Made by a program: the position numbers and the translations under genes
Shown: positions 53,500-63,139 of the stretch, piece after piece
How the letters are laid out: every line of letters starts with the position of its first letter
Position numbering within the stretch: position 1 is the stretch's first letter
The notes under the pieces: generated by a model
The model's database searches: none
Told to the model about the DNA's origin: nothing
The model's input: the letters and a program-made list of their open reading frames with translations, nothing else
Source of the DNA: Marinobacter panjinensis
GTDB taxonomy: Bacteria > Pseudomonadota > Gammaproteobacteria > Pseudomonadales > Oleiphilaceae
DNA length: 64,000 nucleotides
Direction of reading: 5' to 3'
Assembly: GCF_005298175.1 (NCBI RefSeq)
Contig: NZ_SZYH01000001.1
Span: 806,001-870,000 of the forward strand

Positions 53500-54978
53500 A
53501 TGACCCCGACAGATCGAAGCCCTGCGCCCTGGCAGGGAGTAGTGGCATTCACGCTGACGCTATTGGTGACCGTGTTTTCAGGTAAAGCGCTGGCCCAATC
53601 CCCGGACAGCACCCTGCCCTCCATCGGTGGAGCCGGTGGCGGGCTGATTTCCGGCCAGCAGGAAGCCGATATCGGCCGCCAGGTCATGACGTCTATCCGC
53701 CGGTCGGCGCCGCAGATCACCGACCCGCTGGTCTACGACTATCTCAGCTCGATTATTTACCAGCTGGTTCCGTCAGCACCGCTTTCCAGCAGTGACCTCA
53801 CGCTGGCCATTATCGACAGCCCGGACATCAACGCGTTTGCGGTGCCGGGCAACATCGTCGGCGTTAACGGTGGCTTATTCCTGAACGCCAGCAGTGAGCA
53901 ACAGTTTGCTTCGGTACTCGCCCACGAATTGGCTCACCTGAGCCAGCGTCATTTTGCCCGGCGTCTTGAGCAGCAGGAAGCCAGCACGCCGTTGACGATT
54001 GCCGGCATGATCGCGGGCATCGTGTTGTCAGCGGTGACCCAGTCGGACATCGGAATAGCCGCCATTGCCGGCACCCAGGCACTGGCAATACAGAACATGC
54101 TTGCCTACAGCCGCGCCCACGAGCAGGAAGCCGACCGTATCGGCATGGAAATTCTGGCCGATTCAGGCCTCGATCCGAGGGGCATGCCGGAAATGTTCGA
54201 GATCATGATGCGCCAGAACCGGCTCCAGGGAAACCGGGTGCCAGAGTACCTGTCTACTCACCCGCTTACCCAGAACCGGGTTTCTGACACCCGCAATCGT
54301 GCCGAGCAATACCCTCGCCGGGATGTGGTCGACGCCCAGGAATACCACCTGGTTCGCGCACGCCTCCAGGTACGCTATTCCAAGTCGCCGCAGGTGGCGG
54401 TGGAGACCTTCCGGGATTACCTGGAGCGCCCAGATACCGAAAAACCCGATGCCGTACGCTACGGGCTTGCCGTCGCCTTGCTGAACGCCGGCAACTACAA
54501 CGACGCAATCACCGAACTTGAGCGGCTGCTTGAGAGCACACCGGGGCGAATTACCTACCAGGTCACCCTGGCGGAAACCCTGATTGAACAGGGGCAGCTG
54601 GAACAGGCCCGCAGCCTGCTGGCAGAGGCACTGGACCGGAATCCAGGCAACTATCCCATTACCGACATGCTGGCCCGGGTGGAAATCGAGGACGGTAACG
54701 GAAAACGTGCCGCGGATTATCTGCACCAGCTGACACGAGAGTTACCACAAAAAGAGCACCTGTGGCTTCGGCTTGCGGAGGCCGAGGGAATGGCCCGGAA
54801 TATTGTGGGTGTTCACCGGGCCCGTGCCGAGCACGACATTCTGATGGGAGACCTGGAGTCAGCCCAGCGTCAGTTGCGCCAGGCCCAGGAACGGCTGCCA
54901 GCTGGCGCGCCTCTCAGGCAGGTTGTTACCGAACGTCTGTCCCAGGTATCGGCCAGGCTCAACCAGCAGCGCAGCTGA
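53500..54978 (+). CDS. bepA: periplasmic M48 metalloprotease/chaperone BepA
   Basis: 492 residues from the ATG at 53500; the open frame begins far upstream at 53143, but only from here is a signal peptide (VVAFTLTLLVTVFSGKALAQ) followed by conserved sequence. HExxH zinc site in SVLAHELAHLSQRHFARRLE near 142, third ligand in RAHEQEADRIGMEILADSG near 205. The C-terminal half is TPR-like (NYNDAITELERLLESTPG, LEQARSLLAEALDRNPGN). BepA degrades or helps mature LptD and other barrels at BAM. Only long gene on + in this region; convergent with nadA, two bases apart. Confidence 0.92.
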   Translation: MTPTDRSPAPWQGVVAFTLTLLVTVFSGKALAQSPDSTLPSIGGAGGGLISGQQEADIGRQVMTSIRRSAPQITDPLVYDYLSSIIYQLVPSAPLSSSDLTLAIIDSPDINAFAVPGNIVGVNGGLFLNASSEQQFASVLAHELAHLSQRHFARRLEQQEASTPLTIAGMIAGIVLSAVTQSDIGIAAIAGTQALAIQNMLAYSRAHEQEADRIGMEILADSGLDPRGMPEMFEIMMRQNRLQGNRVPEYLSTHPLTQNRVSDTRNRAEQYPRRDVVDAQEYHLVRARLQVRYSKSPQVAVETFRDYLERPDTEKPDAVRYGLAVALLNAGNYNDAITELERLLESTPGRITYQVTLAETLIEQGQLEQARSLLAEALDRNPGNYPITDMLARVEIEDGNGKRAADYLHQLTRELPQKEHLWLRLAEAEGMARNIVGVHRARAEHDILMGDLESAQRQLRQAQERLPAGAPLRQVVTERLSQVSARLNQQRS

Positions 54979-54980
54979 GT

Positions 54981-56042
54981 TCAGGCGTTGCCGGCGGCCT
55001 TCAGGTTCATGTTGGCGGTGAAATCCAGCATCCTGTGAAGAGGCTTCAGCGCCTTTTCCCGTACCTCAGGGTCCACGTGGACTTCCTGGTCACCGTTTTC
55101 GATGACCGCCAGCAGGTTCTCCAGCCCGTTCATGGCCATCCACGGACAATGAGCGCAACTGCGACAGGTGGCGCCGTTTCCGGCGGTGGGAGCTTCGATC
55201 AGGGTCTTATTTGGCGCCAGCTGCTGCATCTTGTAGAAGATACCGTTGTCCGTTGCCACAATGAACTGCTCATTGGGCAGCGTCTGTACCGCGTGAATCA
55301 GTTGCGACGTGGACCCTACCACGTCGGCCATTTCCACCACGGCGTCCGGGGATTCCGGGTGAACCAGTACGGCGGCATCCGGATACAGTGCCTTGAGATC
55401 CTCCAGCCCACGATATTTGAATTCTTCATGAACGATACAGGAGCCATCCCACAACAGGACGTCAGCTCCGGTGGTCTTCTGGACATAATGGCCAAGGTGT
55501 TTGTCCGGCGCCCAGAGAATCTTCTCACCACGGGCGTCCAGTGATTCCACAATTGCCTGGGCGCAGCTGGAAGTCACCACCCAGTCGGCTCTGGCCTTCA
55601 CGGCCGCGGAAGTGTTGGCGTACACCACCACGGTTCTGTCCGGGTGCTGATCGCAAAACTCGGCAAATTCGTCGGCCGGGCAACCAATATCAAGGGAACA
55701 GGTGGCTTCCAGGGTTGGCATCAGAACCCGCTTTTCGGGGTTGAGAATCTTCGCGGTCTCGCCCATGAAGCGAACACCAGCAACGACAACGGTTGATGCT
55801 TCGTGCTGATTACCGAAACGGGCCATCTCAAGAGAATCCGCCACACAGCCACCGGTTTCCTCCGCAAGGCGTTGGATATCCGGGTCTGTGTAATAATGCG
55901 CCACGAGCACTGCATCCTGAGCCTTCAGGGCGGCACGGATACGGGATTCCAGATCGGTTTTTTCTGCCTCACTGAGGCTCTTGGGCTCAGCCTGGTGTGC
56001 CAGGTGCTCCTGAACCAGAATACGGTCTTCACCTCGTGTCAT
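54981..56042 (-). CDS. nadA: quinolinate synthase
   Basis: 353 residues from the ATG at 56042 (the TTG at 56066 is the alternative). [20 protein letters not shown], the 4Fe-4S cysteines in [25 protein letters not shown] and [15 protein letters not shown], and [11 protein letters not shown]. It condenses iminoaspartate with DHAP to quinolinate for NAD. Normal length. Preceded by an extended -10 at 56074; downstream of the tRNA-Lys pair, which is read in the same direction and separated by a hairpin terminator. Confidence 0.95.
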   Translation of the reverse strand: MTRGEDRILVQEHLAHQAEPKSLSEAEKTDLESRIRAALKAQDAVLVAHYYTDPDIQRLAEETGGCVADSLEMARFGNQHEASTVVVAGVRFMGETAKILNPEKRVLMPTLEATCSLDIGCPADEFAEFCDQHPDRTVVVYANTSAAVKARADWVVTSSCAQAIVESLDARGEKILWAPDKHLGHYVQKTTGADVLLWDGSCIVHEEFKYRGLEDLKALYPDAAVLVHPESPDAVVEMADVVGSTSQLIHAVQTLPNEQFIVATDNGIFYKMQQLAPNKTLIEAPTAGNGATCRSCAHCPWMAMNGLENLLAVIENGDQEVHVDPEVREKALKPLHRMLDFTANMNLKAAGNA

Positions 56043-56073
56043 CACTGCATCTCTATATTGCGTCAACGTGCGG

Positions 56074-56082
56074 AGTATATCA
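56074..56082 (-). promoter_or_regulatory. extended -10 promoter of nadA
   Basis: On the minus strand TG-A-TATACT (56082-56074): an extended -10 with 5 of 6 matches to TATAAT, about 32 bases before the nadA ATG. No good -35, which extended -10 promoters do not need. Confidence 0.5.
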
Positions 56083-56130
56083 CTTCGGGTCGGTTACGTT
56101 CCCTACCCACAGATGTATGACCGTACAACC

Positions 56131-56161
56131 AAAAAAAAAGAGCCCTGAGGCTCTTTTTTTC
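56131..56161. terminator. bidirectional intrinsic terminator between tRNA-Lys and nadA
   Basis: A-run, AGAGCC, loop CTGA, GGCTCT, T-run: a perfect hairpin (about 56133-56160) flanked by A9 and T7. It can stop the tRNA transcript reading left and any transcript reading right. Confidence 0.85.
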
Positions 56162-56190
56162 AACAGAAAGCAATTTGCTGCCTGTTTTTT

Positions 56191-56266
56191 TGGTGGGTCG
56201 TGAAGGATTCGAACCTTCGACCAATTGGTTAAAAGCCAACTGCTCTACCAACTGAGCTAACGACCC
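56191..56266 (-). tRNA. tRNA-Lys(TTT), copy 1
   Basis: Minus strand, 76 bases including encoded CCA (56193-56191). Acceptor GGGTCGT pairs with ACGACCC. The anticodon loop CTTTTAA gives TTT; the T-loop has GTTCGAATC. Identical to copy 2, 67 bases away. Confidence 0.97.
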
Positions 56267-56333
56267 GCAACTACCTGCCCGTTTCCGGACCCGGAACCAA
56301 ACGATGAAACGTCCCACCGATTCGTTCGCAATT

Positions 56334-56409
56334 TGGTGGGTCGTGAAGGATTCGAACCTTCGACCAATTGGTTAAAAGCCAACTGCTCTACCAACTGAGC
56401 TAACGACCC
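56334..56409 (-). tRNA. tRNA-Lys(TTT), copy 2
   Basis: Same 76-base sequence as copy 1, with encoded CCA at 56336-56334. Both copies are read towards nadA and probably share one precursor transcript from the promoter at 56420-56450. Confidence 0.97.
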
Positions 56410-56419
56410 AAACGAGGCG

Positions 56420-56450
56420 CATATAGTAATGATTTTTCAGCGCCAATCAA
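56420..56450 (-). promoter_or_regulatory. candidate promoter of the tRNA-Lys pair
   Basis: Minus strand TATATG (56425-56420) as -10, with TTGGCG 15 bases or TTGATT 19 bases upstream. A GC-rich run (GCGCC) follows the -10, as at stringently controlled stable-RNA promoters. The -35 choice is ambiguous. Confidence 0.45.
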
Positions 56451-56494
56451 CCCCTAATTCCCAGGTTTCTCAACATTCTTCCCACCAACGGACA

Positions 56495-57268
56495 TCAGGT
56501 ACTACCGGAATCCAGATACTTTTGTGCCAGCTTCGCGGCACTGGTATCCGGGTAATCCTCAATCACGGTTTCCATGCGTGACCGGGCCTGGTCCTTGTCA
56601 CCCAGCCGATCCAGTGTGACACCAAGCTTGTAGACAGCGTCCGGAGCCTTGCGATGGTCCCCGTAGCGGGTGGCGACAATGGTGAACGCCTGCCGGGCCT
56701 GCTCAAGCTGATTCTCGACCAGATACACCTCACCCAGCCAGTAATAGGCGTTTACAGTAAGATCGCCCTCTTCGTACTCATCAATAAAGTCATACAGCCC
56801 GTTAATGGCCTGGTCGTAGTTCTTGTCCTGATGAATAAGCGTCTGGACCTTGTCATAGGCGCTTCGTTCGTCGTCGGAAGGTTGACGGTAGATTCTGGTT
56901 TTTACTCCGGAACTGCCCCCTCCGGCATCAGAATCACTGGCGGTGGAGCTAGGCGCCGGTGCTTCAGCCACCTTTTCAGAGAGCTTCAGGATCCGCTGGT
57001 CAAGATCAATATAGCGGTCACGCGATTGCTTGGTCAGACGGTCAATCAGGTTTTGCTGCTCTTCTACCCGACCCTGCAGCCGGCGGATCTCGCCCTGCAA
57101 TTGCTGGATCATGTAGAACAGCTCGGCATTAGCCTGGTTGTTACCGGCCTTGCGCTCGGCTTCCGAGGAATTGTCCTGGAACATCGGAGAAACGGATTGC
57201 GCCAGGGCGCTACCCGCCGGCCCGAAGGCCAGCGGGAGCAGCACTGTCGCCATGAGCAGATGTCTCAT
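56495..57268 (-). CDS. cpoB: cell division coordinator CpoB (YbgF)
   Basis: 257 residues, ATG at 57268. Signal peptide to about residue 23 (GPAGSALAQ). A coiled-coil N-terminal part with LFYMIQQLQGEIRRLQGRVE and LIDRLTKQSRDRYIDLDQRI (trimerisation), a Ser/Gly/Asp-rich linker, then three TPR units: YDKVQTLIHQDKNYDQAING, AYYWLGEVYLVENQLEQAR, APDAVYKLGVTLDRLGDKDQ. Periplasmic partner of TolA that links outer-membrane constriction with PBP1B. Last gene of the tol-pal cluster. Confidence 0.93.
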   Translation of the reverse strand: MRHLLMATVLLPLAFGPAGSALAQSVSPMFQDNSSEAERKAGNNQANAELFYMIQQLQGEIRRLQGRVEEQQNLIDRLTKQSRDRYIDLDQRILKLSEKVAEAPAPSSTASDSDAGGGSSGVKTRIYRQPSDDERSAYDKVQTLIHQDKNYDQAINGLYDFIDEYEEGDLTVNAYYWLGEVYLVENQLEQARQAFTIVATRYGDHRKAPDAVYKLGVTLDRLGDKDQARSRMETVIEDYPDTSAAKLAQKYLDSGST

Positions 57269-57280
57269 GGGGTTCGCCTG

Positions 57281-57859
57281 TTACTGGAAAACAAGTTCAA
57301 CGCGACGGTTTTGGGCCCACGCACTTTCGCTGGAACCCATCACGGCCGGCTTCTCTTCACCATAGCTGATGGTTTCCATCTGGCCTCGGGACGCGCCGTT
57401 CACGATCAGGAAGCGCTCAATGGCGTTGGCGCGACGCTCGCCCAGTGCCAGGTTGTACTCCTTGGTGCCACGCTCGTCGGCGTGACCTTCAATGCGTACA
57501 TTCTGGCCAGGATTGGCCTGCAGATAGCGGGCGTGGGCAACCAGCACTTCACGGGCTTCAGACTTGATCTCAGCGGTATCAAAATCGAAGTAGAACGTGG
57601 TGATTTCACGCATCGCATCCGCTTCAGCGCGTTCGGCACGGGCTTCAGCGGCACGGCGCTGCTCTTCAGTCATTTCCGAGGAGGACACGCCACCCTCATC
57701 ATCACCGCCATAAACCGTGCTGCCGCCGTCCTGGTCTACGGCAGAGACATCAGAACCATAGGCGCCGTCTTCAGTGGTATCACCGGTGCTGCTACAACCG
57801 GCGATCAGGCCAAGGGACAGAGCCATGGCAAACAATTTGTGGTGAGCTGCTAGTTTCAT
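57281..57859 (-). CDS. pal: peptidoglycan-associated lipoprotein Pal
   Basis: 192 residues from the ATG at 57859; AAGGAAGG upstream serves either this or the ATG at 57865. Signal peptide with lipobox GLIAGCSS (Cys about 22). An acidic Gly/Ser linker leads to the OmpA-like domain: TFYFDFDTAEI, NVRIEGHADERGTKEYNLAL and GERRANAIERFL with the DAP-binding Asp/Arg. Outer-membrane lipoprotein that holds peptidoglycan and TolB. Position between tolB and cpoB is canonical. Confidence 0.96.
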   Translation of the reverse strand: MKLAAHHKLFAMALSLGLIAGCSSTGDTTEDGAYGSDVSAVDQDGGSTVYGGDDEGGVSSSEMTEEQRRAAEARAERAEADAMREITTFYFDFDTAEIKSEAREVLVAHARYLQANPGQNVRIEGHADERGTKEYNLALGERRANAIERFLIVNGASRGQMETISYGEEKPAVMGSSESAWAQNRRVELVFQ

Positions 57860-57932
57860 AATCATTTCCTTCCTTTTTGACAGTCTGTTGTACTTGAATA
57901 AGAACGAATCTGTTGGGTTCGGAGTTCCGGTT

Positions 57933-59273
57933 TTACCGAACGATCGGTGACCATGCCGGATCGCGCACATCACCCTCCGAGGCCGGCAGACTATAGGCGG
58001 CGCCACCGTCTGCAGCAATTACAGTTAGTACACTGTTGCCGCCCTGCTTTGTTGCATAGATCAGCATCCGGCCGTTCGGCGAAATACTGGGTGACTCATC
58101 GGAGCCGGTGCGAGTCAGGATTGTCTCTTCCTCCGTCCGCAGGTCGGTCCGGGCTATGTGGAACGAGCTGTCCCGCTGGTGCACATAATAGATGTATTTA
58201 CCGTCATTGTCGGCACGCGGCCGGGCATTGTACCGGCTGCCAAAGGTAATCCTGCGGGGCGCCGCTTGCTCGCCGGATTTATGATAAATCTGGGGCCCGC
58301 CGGAACGGTCAGAGGTAAAGAAGAACCCCTCCCCGGTATGATCCCAGGTAGGCTCGGTATCAATGGACCAGTGATCGGTCAACCTTTTCAGCGAGCGGCT
58401 CTGAATGTCCATCTTGTAGATTTCCGCGTTGCCATCCTTCGACAGTGTAAGCAGGAGCGAGCGGCCATCCGGTGAAAAAGCCGGTGCCGAATTCAGGCCG
58501 GGGAAGTCGGCAATCCGGGTGCGATTGCCCGATGAAAGCTCATGAATGTAAATAGCCGGCTTACCGGTTTCGAACGACACGTAGGCAAGTTTCTCCCCAT
58601 CCGGTGACCAGGCTGGAGACAGGATGGGCTCATCACTTTCCAGTCGTACCCGCGCCCGTTTGCCATCCACGTCGCTGACCTGGAGACGGTACAATGCATC
58701 GCCACCGGAGCGTTGCAGAGTGACGTAGGCCAGTTTGGTGGAAAATGCCCCGGGTACACCGGTAATGGCCTCGTACACCCGGTCACTGATGTGATGGGCC
58801 AGGCTTCGGGTGCTGTTGACGGAGGAGGAGGCTGTGGCCCCCATGATCCGCTCTTCACGGTTTACATCGAACAGTTCGTAGCGCGCCTCAACCTTGTCGC
58901 CTTTGCGTGTCAACTGACCAACCAGCACATAGCGTTGGCCAAGCAACCGCCAGTCGCGGAAGTAAACGTCCTCGCCTTTCGAAGGCAGACTGAGCATTTT
59001 TTCCGCGGGCAGAGGGCGGAATTCACCAGTCATGGAGAGGTCGTCCTGCACAATACGGCTTATTTTATCGCCCGCCGGCAGGACTCCGACCTCTGAAAAG
59101 GGAACGACGGCTACCGGAATGGCAGAGTCTGCCCCCTCGGTAATCCGTATCAGCAATTCGGCACTGGCCGGGCTGCTTCCGATCATTACGGCAATCGCCA
59201 ACAACCATGTCACTGCGGCTCCTGCGAGCTGTCTGCCTGTACTTGTCCGGTTTATCATCTGTGGTCCCATCAT
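57933..59273 (-). CDS. tolB: Tol-Pal system protein TolB
   Basis: Up to 446 residues (ATGs at 59273, 59270 and 59258). Signal peptide ending near SPASAELL. N-terminal domain with IPVAVVPFSEVG and IVQDDLSMTGEFRPL; C-terminal six-bladed propeller with repeated SPDG turns (LSPAWSPDGEKLAYVSFE, SAPAFSPDGRSLLLTLSKDG, SISPNGRMLIYATKQGG). Periplasmic; binds Pal and TolA. The start lies immediately behind the tolA stop. Confidence 0.95.
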   Translation of the reverse strand: MMGPQMINRTSTGRQLAGAAVTWLLAIAVMIGSSPASAELLIRITEGADSAIPVAVVPFSEVGVLPAGDKISRIVQDDLSMTGEFRPLPAEKMLSLPSKGEDVYFRDWRLLGQRYVLVGQLTRKGDKVEARYELFDVNREERIMGATASSSVNSTRSLAHHISDRVYEAITGVPGAFSTKLAYVTLQRSGGDALYRLQVSDVDGKRARVRLESDEPILSPAWSPDGEKLAYVSFETGKPAIYIHELSSGNRTRIADFPGLNSAPAFSPDGRSLLLTLSKDGNAEIYKMDIQSRSLKRLTDHWSIDTEPTWDHTGEGFFFTSDRSGGPQIYHKSGEQAAPRRITFGSRYNARPRADNDGKYIYYVHQRDSSFHIARTDLRTEEETILTRTGSDESPSISPNGRMLIYATKQGGNSVLTVIAADGGAAYSLPASEGDVRDPAWSPIVR

Positions 59274-59275
59274 CC

Positions 59276-60316
59276 TTATCTTAACCGCCGGGGATTGAAC
59301 TCAATCGTAAACTGGCGGAAATAGCGTTCAAATGTGTCACGATCATCCGGAATCGGATACCGGCTCAGCGATTTCACCGCCCCCAATGCCGAGTTATCAA
59401 ACGCGGTGTTACCACTGCTGGAGACAAGCTTTACCGACGCAAGTTCACCGGTGGGTAGCAGGGTAATCTGCAACCTTGCGGTCATCTCCTCGGTTGCCGA
59501 CGACGGTGGATACCAGGCCTGGCTTAACCGCTCACGAATCAACGCCTGGTATTTCTGGCTTTCCGACAACATCTGGATTTCGCGTGCTTTCGCTGCAGCC
59601 GCTTCGCGGCGCTCCCGCTCCTCGGCTGCGCGCTGCTGTTGCGCCTGGTCCGCCAGGGCTTCCAGTTGCTGCTCTTGCAGACGACGCTCACGCTCTTTGC
59701 GTTTGCGCTCGGCTTCCAGCCGCTCCCGTTCTTCCCGTGCCTTGCGCTCCGCCTCCTCTTGCTTACGCTGCTCCTCGGCCCGCCGTTTTTCTTCGGCAGC
59801 CTTGCGGGCAGCTTCTTCCTGGCGGCGCTTCTCTTCCTCGGCTTTCTGGCGCTCACGTTCCTTCGCTTCAGCCTCGGCTTTCTGTCGGGTGGCTTCCTCC
59901 TCCGCCTTACGCTGCTGCTCCCGCTCGCGCTGTGCCTCTTCTTCCTGACGCTGACGTTCCTGCTCGCGTTCCTTTTCCTGCTGGATGCGACGCGCCTCCT
60001 GGCGGGCACGCTCCTCTTCCTCGGCTTTCTGTCGTTCAGCCTCTTCCTGCCGCTGTTTCTCCTGCTCCTCCTGCCGGCGCTCTTCGTCCCGGTCAGGCTG
60101 GTCTACCGGTTCTGTGACAGGGCTGGGCTCGGGTTCGTTCTGGGTGACCAGTCGCGCAGAAATACTGGGTGGCTGCGGGTCATCCTTGGGAACAGACCAG
60201 GACCAGCCCGCCAATGCCACCCCCAGAACCAGCCCATGCATCAGGATGGACAGTGCGACAGGCGACTTCCAGGGCGGCGTCCCCGTACTGATTAAATCAC
60301 GCTCATGACCTCTCAC
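59276..60316 (-). CDS. tolA: Tol-Pal system protein TolA
   Basis: 346 residues from a GTG at 60316 (AGG 5 bases upstream; no in-frame ATG fits before the membrane helix). Domain I: helix PVALSILMHGLVLGVALAGW. Domain II: about 200 residues of Glu/Lys/Arg/Ala/Gln-rich helix (RQEEEAQREREQQRKAEEEA and similar). Domain III from about 250: YQALIRERLSQAWYPPS, LQITLLPTGELASVKLVSSS. It spans the periplasm from TolQR to Pal/TolB. Long open frames opposite domain II are by-products of its composition. Confidence 0.94.
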   Translation of the reverse strand: MRGHERDLISTGTPPWKSPVALSILMHGLVLGVALAGWSWSVPKDDPQPPSISARLVTQNEPEPSPVTEPVDQPDRDEERRQEEQEKQRQEEAERQKAEEEERARQEARRIQQEKEREQERQRQEEEAQREREQQRKAEEEATRQKAEAEAKERERQKAEEEKRRQEEAARKAAEEKRRAEEQRKQEEAERKAREERERLEAERKRKERERRLQEQQLEALADQAQQQRAAEERERREAAAAKAREIQMLSESQKYQALIRERLSQAWYPPSSATEEMTARLQITLLPTGELASVKLVSSSGNTAFDNSALGAVKSLSRYPIPDDRDTFERYFRQFTIEFNPRRLR

Positions 60317-60337
60317 AAAAACCTGCCTGCCCTGTGC

Positions 60338-60784
60338 TCACTCATCGTTGGTTGGTGCTTCGGTAATCAGACCCACATTGGTGGCACCCGCCGCCTGCAA
60401 CTGGGACATCAGACGAACCACCGTGCCATATTCCACATGCTCGTCTCCGCGCACCAGAACTTCACGATCTGTACGCTGGGACAGGATCTTGGAGATCCGC
60501 TCACGAATATCCCCCAGCGACATCGGATCGCTGCTTTCGTCACCTACATCCATGAAATACGCGCCATTGCTGTCCACCGACACCACAATGGACTCCACGT
60601 TCTTGTCGGACTGGATTGGCTCGGAGGTTGTTTCCGGCAAGTCCACCTTGACGCCCTGCGTCAGCATTGGCGCTGTCACCATGAAGATGATCAGCAGCAC
60701 CAGCATCACGTCGATGTAGGGCACAACGTTGATTTCCGACATCGGCTTGCGGCGGTTTGCCGGCATCATTCCCATGCCTTTCAT
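60338..60784 (-). CDS. tolR: Tol-Pal system protein TolR
   Basis: 148 residues, ATG at 60784. N-terminal basic segment, then the ExbD/TolR helix with the proton-path Asp: SEINVVPYIDVMLVLLIIFM. The periplasmic part has VKVDLPETTSEP and REVLVRGDEHVEYGTVVRLM near the C-terminus. Works with TolQ as the proton-driven motor in the inner membrane. 43 bases downstream of tolQ. Confidence 0.95.
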   Translation of the reverse strand: MKGMGMMPANRRKPMSEINVVPYIDVMLVLLIIFMVTAPMLTQGVKVDLPETTSEPIQSDKNVESIVVSVDSNGAYFMDVGDESSDPMSLGDIRERISKILSQRTDREVLVRGDEHVEYGTVVRLMSQLQAAGATNVGLITEAPTNDE

Positions 60785-60827
60785 GTTCCTGCACTCCCGA
60801 TTGTCTGCCTGTTACCGACATCGCTCA

Positions 60828-61517
60828 TCACGTGGCCGATTGCTCGCTGCTGTGTACCCGGCGGTGGAGGATGCTGGAAAACTCTTCGGCAAAGGTTTCG
60901 TAGTTCTTCAGCAGCGCGTCCGAGATTGAGGCGAAGCGGTTGTAAGCAATAACCGCCGGAATCGCCGCGAACAGACCCATGGCAGTGGCGATCAATGCTT
61001 CGGAAATACCCGGTGCGACCGTTGCCAGTGTGGCCTGTTGCACCTGTGCCAGTCCGCGGAAAGAATTCATGATGCCCCAGACGGTACCAAACAGACCCAC
61101 ATAGGGGCTGGTGGAACCAACCGTTGCCAGGAATGGCAGGTGCAATTCCAGCCTTTCCTGTTCTCGGGAGAACGCGACGCGCATGGCCCGCTGAGTGCCT
61201 TCCATGACGGCATCGGCATCACGGCTTTGCTGGCGCAGGCGCGAGAACTCCTTGAAGCCTGCACGAAACAGGGATTCCATGCCGGAAAACGGGGTGGGGT
61301 CGCTGTTCACTTCACGGTACAGTTGCCCCAGGTCCATGCCGGACCAGAAACGCTCCTCAAAGGCATTCTGCGCCTGCTTTGCCTTGCGGAACACCTGAAG
61401 GCGCTGAAAAATAAGCGCCCAGGAGACAATGGACGCCAGGGCAAGCAACAGCATGACCAGCTGAACCAGCACCCCGGCATTGGCGATGAGATACCAAACA
61501 GAAACTTCTGACTCCAC
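60828..61517 (-). CDS. tolQ: Tol-Pal system protein TolQ
   Basis: 229 residues starting at a GTG (61517), 6 bases behind AGGAG; no ATG is available before the first helix. Three membrane helices: VWYLIANAGVLVQLVMLLLA, VGSTSPYVGLFGTVWGIMNS and ISEALIATAMGLFAAIPAV, the last two carrying the conserved Thr/Pro of the ExbB/TolQ family. Forms the motor channel with TolR. 14 bases after ybgC. Confidence 0.95.
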   Translation of the reverse strand: MESEVSVWYLIANAGVLVQLVMLLLALASIVSWALIFQRLQVFRKAKQAQNAFEERFWSGMDLGQLYREVNSDPTPFSGMESLFRAGFKEFSRLRQQSRDADAVMEGTQRAMRVAFSREQERLELHLPFLATVGSTSPYVGLFGTVWGIMNSFRGLAQVQQATLATVAPGISEALIATAMGLFAAIPAVIAYNRFASISDALLKNYETFAEEFSSILHRRVHSSEQSAT

Positions 61518-61531
61518 CTTTTACTCCTGGA

Positions 61532-61975
61532 TTATTCCACTTGTGAATTGGTTTTCCGGTCGTTTTCCAGCAACTTCAGCATGTTTGCGGGTAGCCGCCG
61601 TGGCCGGCCGGAATCCAGAGCGATACAGGCCACGCGAACATCCGCAGACGCCAGCACAGCCTCATCCGGAACCCGCACTACCAGCTGACGAAAATCCATC
61701 CAGACCCGGCCGAATGCCACCGGCTCTGCAGTCACCCGCAACTCATCGTCCAGCTTCGCCGGCGCCCCGTAATGAATGGACAGGCGCTGGACCACATAAC
61801 TGACATTATCCGCCAGACCCGCCCGCAGGCCGACACCCCGGCTTCGCACCCACTCGGTTCGGGCACGCTCCATGTAGTGCAGGTATTTGGCATGGTACAC
61901 AATGCCACCGGCATCTGTGTCTTCAATATAGACCCTGACCGGCAGGCCGGACGATGGCTCGTAACGATCAGTCAA
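61532..61975 (-). CDS. ybgC: acyl-CoA thioesterase YbgC
   Basis: 147 residues from a TTG at 61975 with GGAGG 5 bases ahead, inside the end of ruvB (8-base overlap); the frame reaching to 62029 has no start with support. Hot-dog fold: [20 protein letters not shown] with the catalytic Asp/His, [14 protein letters not shown]. Cytoplasmic thioesterase for short-chain or malonyl-type acyl-CoA in the family; always linked to tol genes. Confidence 0.92.
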   Translation of the reverse strand: MTDRYEPSSGLPVRVYIEDTDAGGIVYHAKYLHYMERARTEWVRSRGVGLRAGLADNVSYVVQRLSIHYGAPAKLDDELRVTAEPVAFGRVWMDFRQLVVRVPDEAVLASADVRVACIALDSGRPRRLPANMLKLLENDRKTNSQVE

Positions 61976-62996
61976 AGAGGTCCTCCCCCTCCGGCCCGGA
62001 CGGCACCACGCCAAAATGTTGATACGCACTGGAGGTCACCATTCGACCCCGGGGCGTGCGCAGCATATACCCCTGCTGAATCAGGAAAGGCTCCAGCACA
62101 TCTTCAATGGTACCCCGCTCCTCGCTGATAGCTGCCGCCAGGCTTTCAACGCCCACTGGACCACCGTCAAACTTTTCAATCATCGCCAGCAGTAAGCGTC
62201 GGTCCATGTGATCAAAACCCAGGGCATCCACTTTCAGCATGTTCAGGGCCTGATCCGCAATGGATTCACTGATGCAACCATCCGCCTTTACCTCGGCAAA
62301 GTCACGCACTCGTCTCAGCAGACGGTTGGCAATACGGGGTGTGCCCCGGGAACGACGAGCGATTTCGTAGGCGCCGTTGTTGTCGATGGTGACGGATGAC
62401 AGGCGTGCGGATCGAAGGATAATGTCGGTCAGATCCTTCGTGTTGTAGAACTCCAGACGCTGGACGATACCAAAGCGGTCCCGCAGCGGTGATGTCAGCA
62501 GCCCGGCCCGGGTGGTCGCGCCCACCAGGGTGAATGGCGGCAGGTCCAGCTTGATGGAGCGTGCCGCCGGGCCCTCCCCGATCATGATGTCCAACTGGTA
62601 GTCTTCCATGGCCGGATACAGAACTTCTTCCACGGCGGCGCTGAGGCGATGAATCTCGTCTATAAAGAGTACATCGCCTTCTTCAAGGTTGGTGAGCATT
62701 GCCGCCAGGTCGCCGGCCTTCTCCAGCACCGGCCCGGATGTAGTCTTGATGGATACGCCCATTTCATTGGCGATGATATTGGCGAGAGTGGTCTTGCCCA
62801 GGCCGGGAGGCCCGAAGATAAGCACATGGTCCAGCGCTTCCTGCCGCCCACGTGCTGCGGAGATGAAAATTTCCATCTGTTCCCGCACAGCGGGCTGCCC
62901 GACATAATCCGCCAGCACGCCGGGGCGGATAGCACGGTCCTGAACTTCCTCGTATTGTCCGGCCTGGGATGAAATCAGGCGATCCGATTCGATCAT
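61968..62996 (-). CDS. ruvB: Holliday junction branch migration ATPase RuvB
   Basis: 342 residues, ATG at 62996. AAA+ core: Walker [21 protein letters not shown], Walker [11 protein letters not shown], sensor and arginine-finger region [19 protein letters not shown], and the winged helix at the end ([18 protein letters not shown]). Hexameric motor moving Holliday junctions with RuvA. 143 bases separate it from ruvA. Confidence 0.97.
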   Translation of the reverse strand: MIESDRLISSQAGQYEEVQDRAIRPGVLADYVGQPAVREQMEIFISAARGRQEALDHVLIFGPPGLGKTTLANIIANEMGVSIKTTSGPVLEKAGDLAAMLTNLEEGDVLFIDEIHRLSAAVEEVLYPAMEDYQLDIMIGEGPAARSIKLDLPPFTLVGATTRAGLLTSPLRDRFGIVQRLEFYNTKDLTDIILRSARLSSVTIDNNGAYEIARRSRGTPRIANRLLRRVRDFAEVKADGCISESIADQALNMLKVDALGFDHMDRRLLLAMIEKFDGGPVGVESLAAAISEERGTIEDVLEPFLIQQGYMLRTPRGRMVTSSAYQHFGVVPSGPEGEDLFD

Positions 62997-63139
62997 TAAA
63001 CTACCCGCTCAGAGGGAATCAACAACATGCCTGTACACTCGTCTCGGGTTAATGGTGACCCAATTGTACAAACCGTTCTTTTGCTGTCACGTTACGCTCT
63101 CTACACAATACGCGCCACAACGCCCTGAATGACGGGCCG

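Noticed and set aside
56191..56409. Twin tRNA-Lys genes as flanking att sites of a mobile element
   Set aside because: Only 67 bases lie between them, with no integrase or cargo; a simple tandem duplication explains the pair.
59600..60100. Repetitive DNA in tolA as a CRISPR or satellite array
   Set aside because: Units are irregular in length and sequence and keep a reading frame coding for TolA domain II.
59476..60295. Long + strand open frames (over 200 codons) opposite tolA
   Set aside because: They mirror the Glu/Lys/Arg-rich helix of TolA; their Leu/Pro/Ser-rich products have no start signal and are composition shadows.
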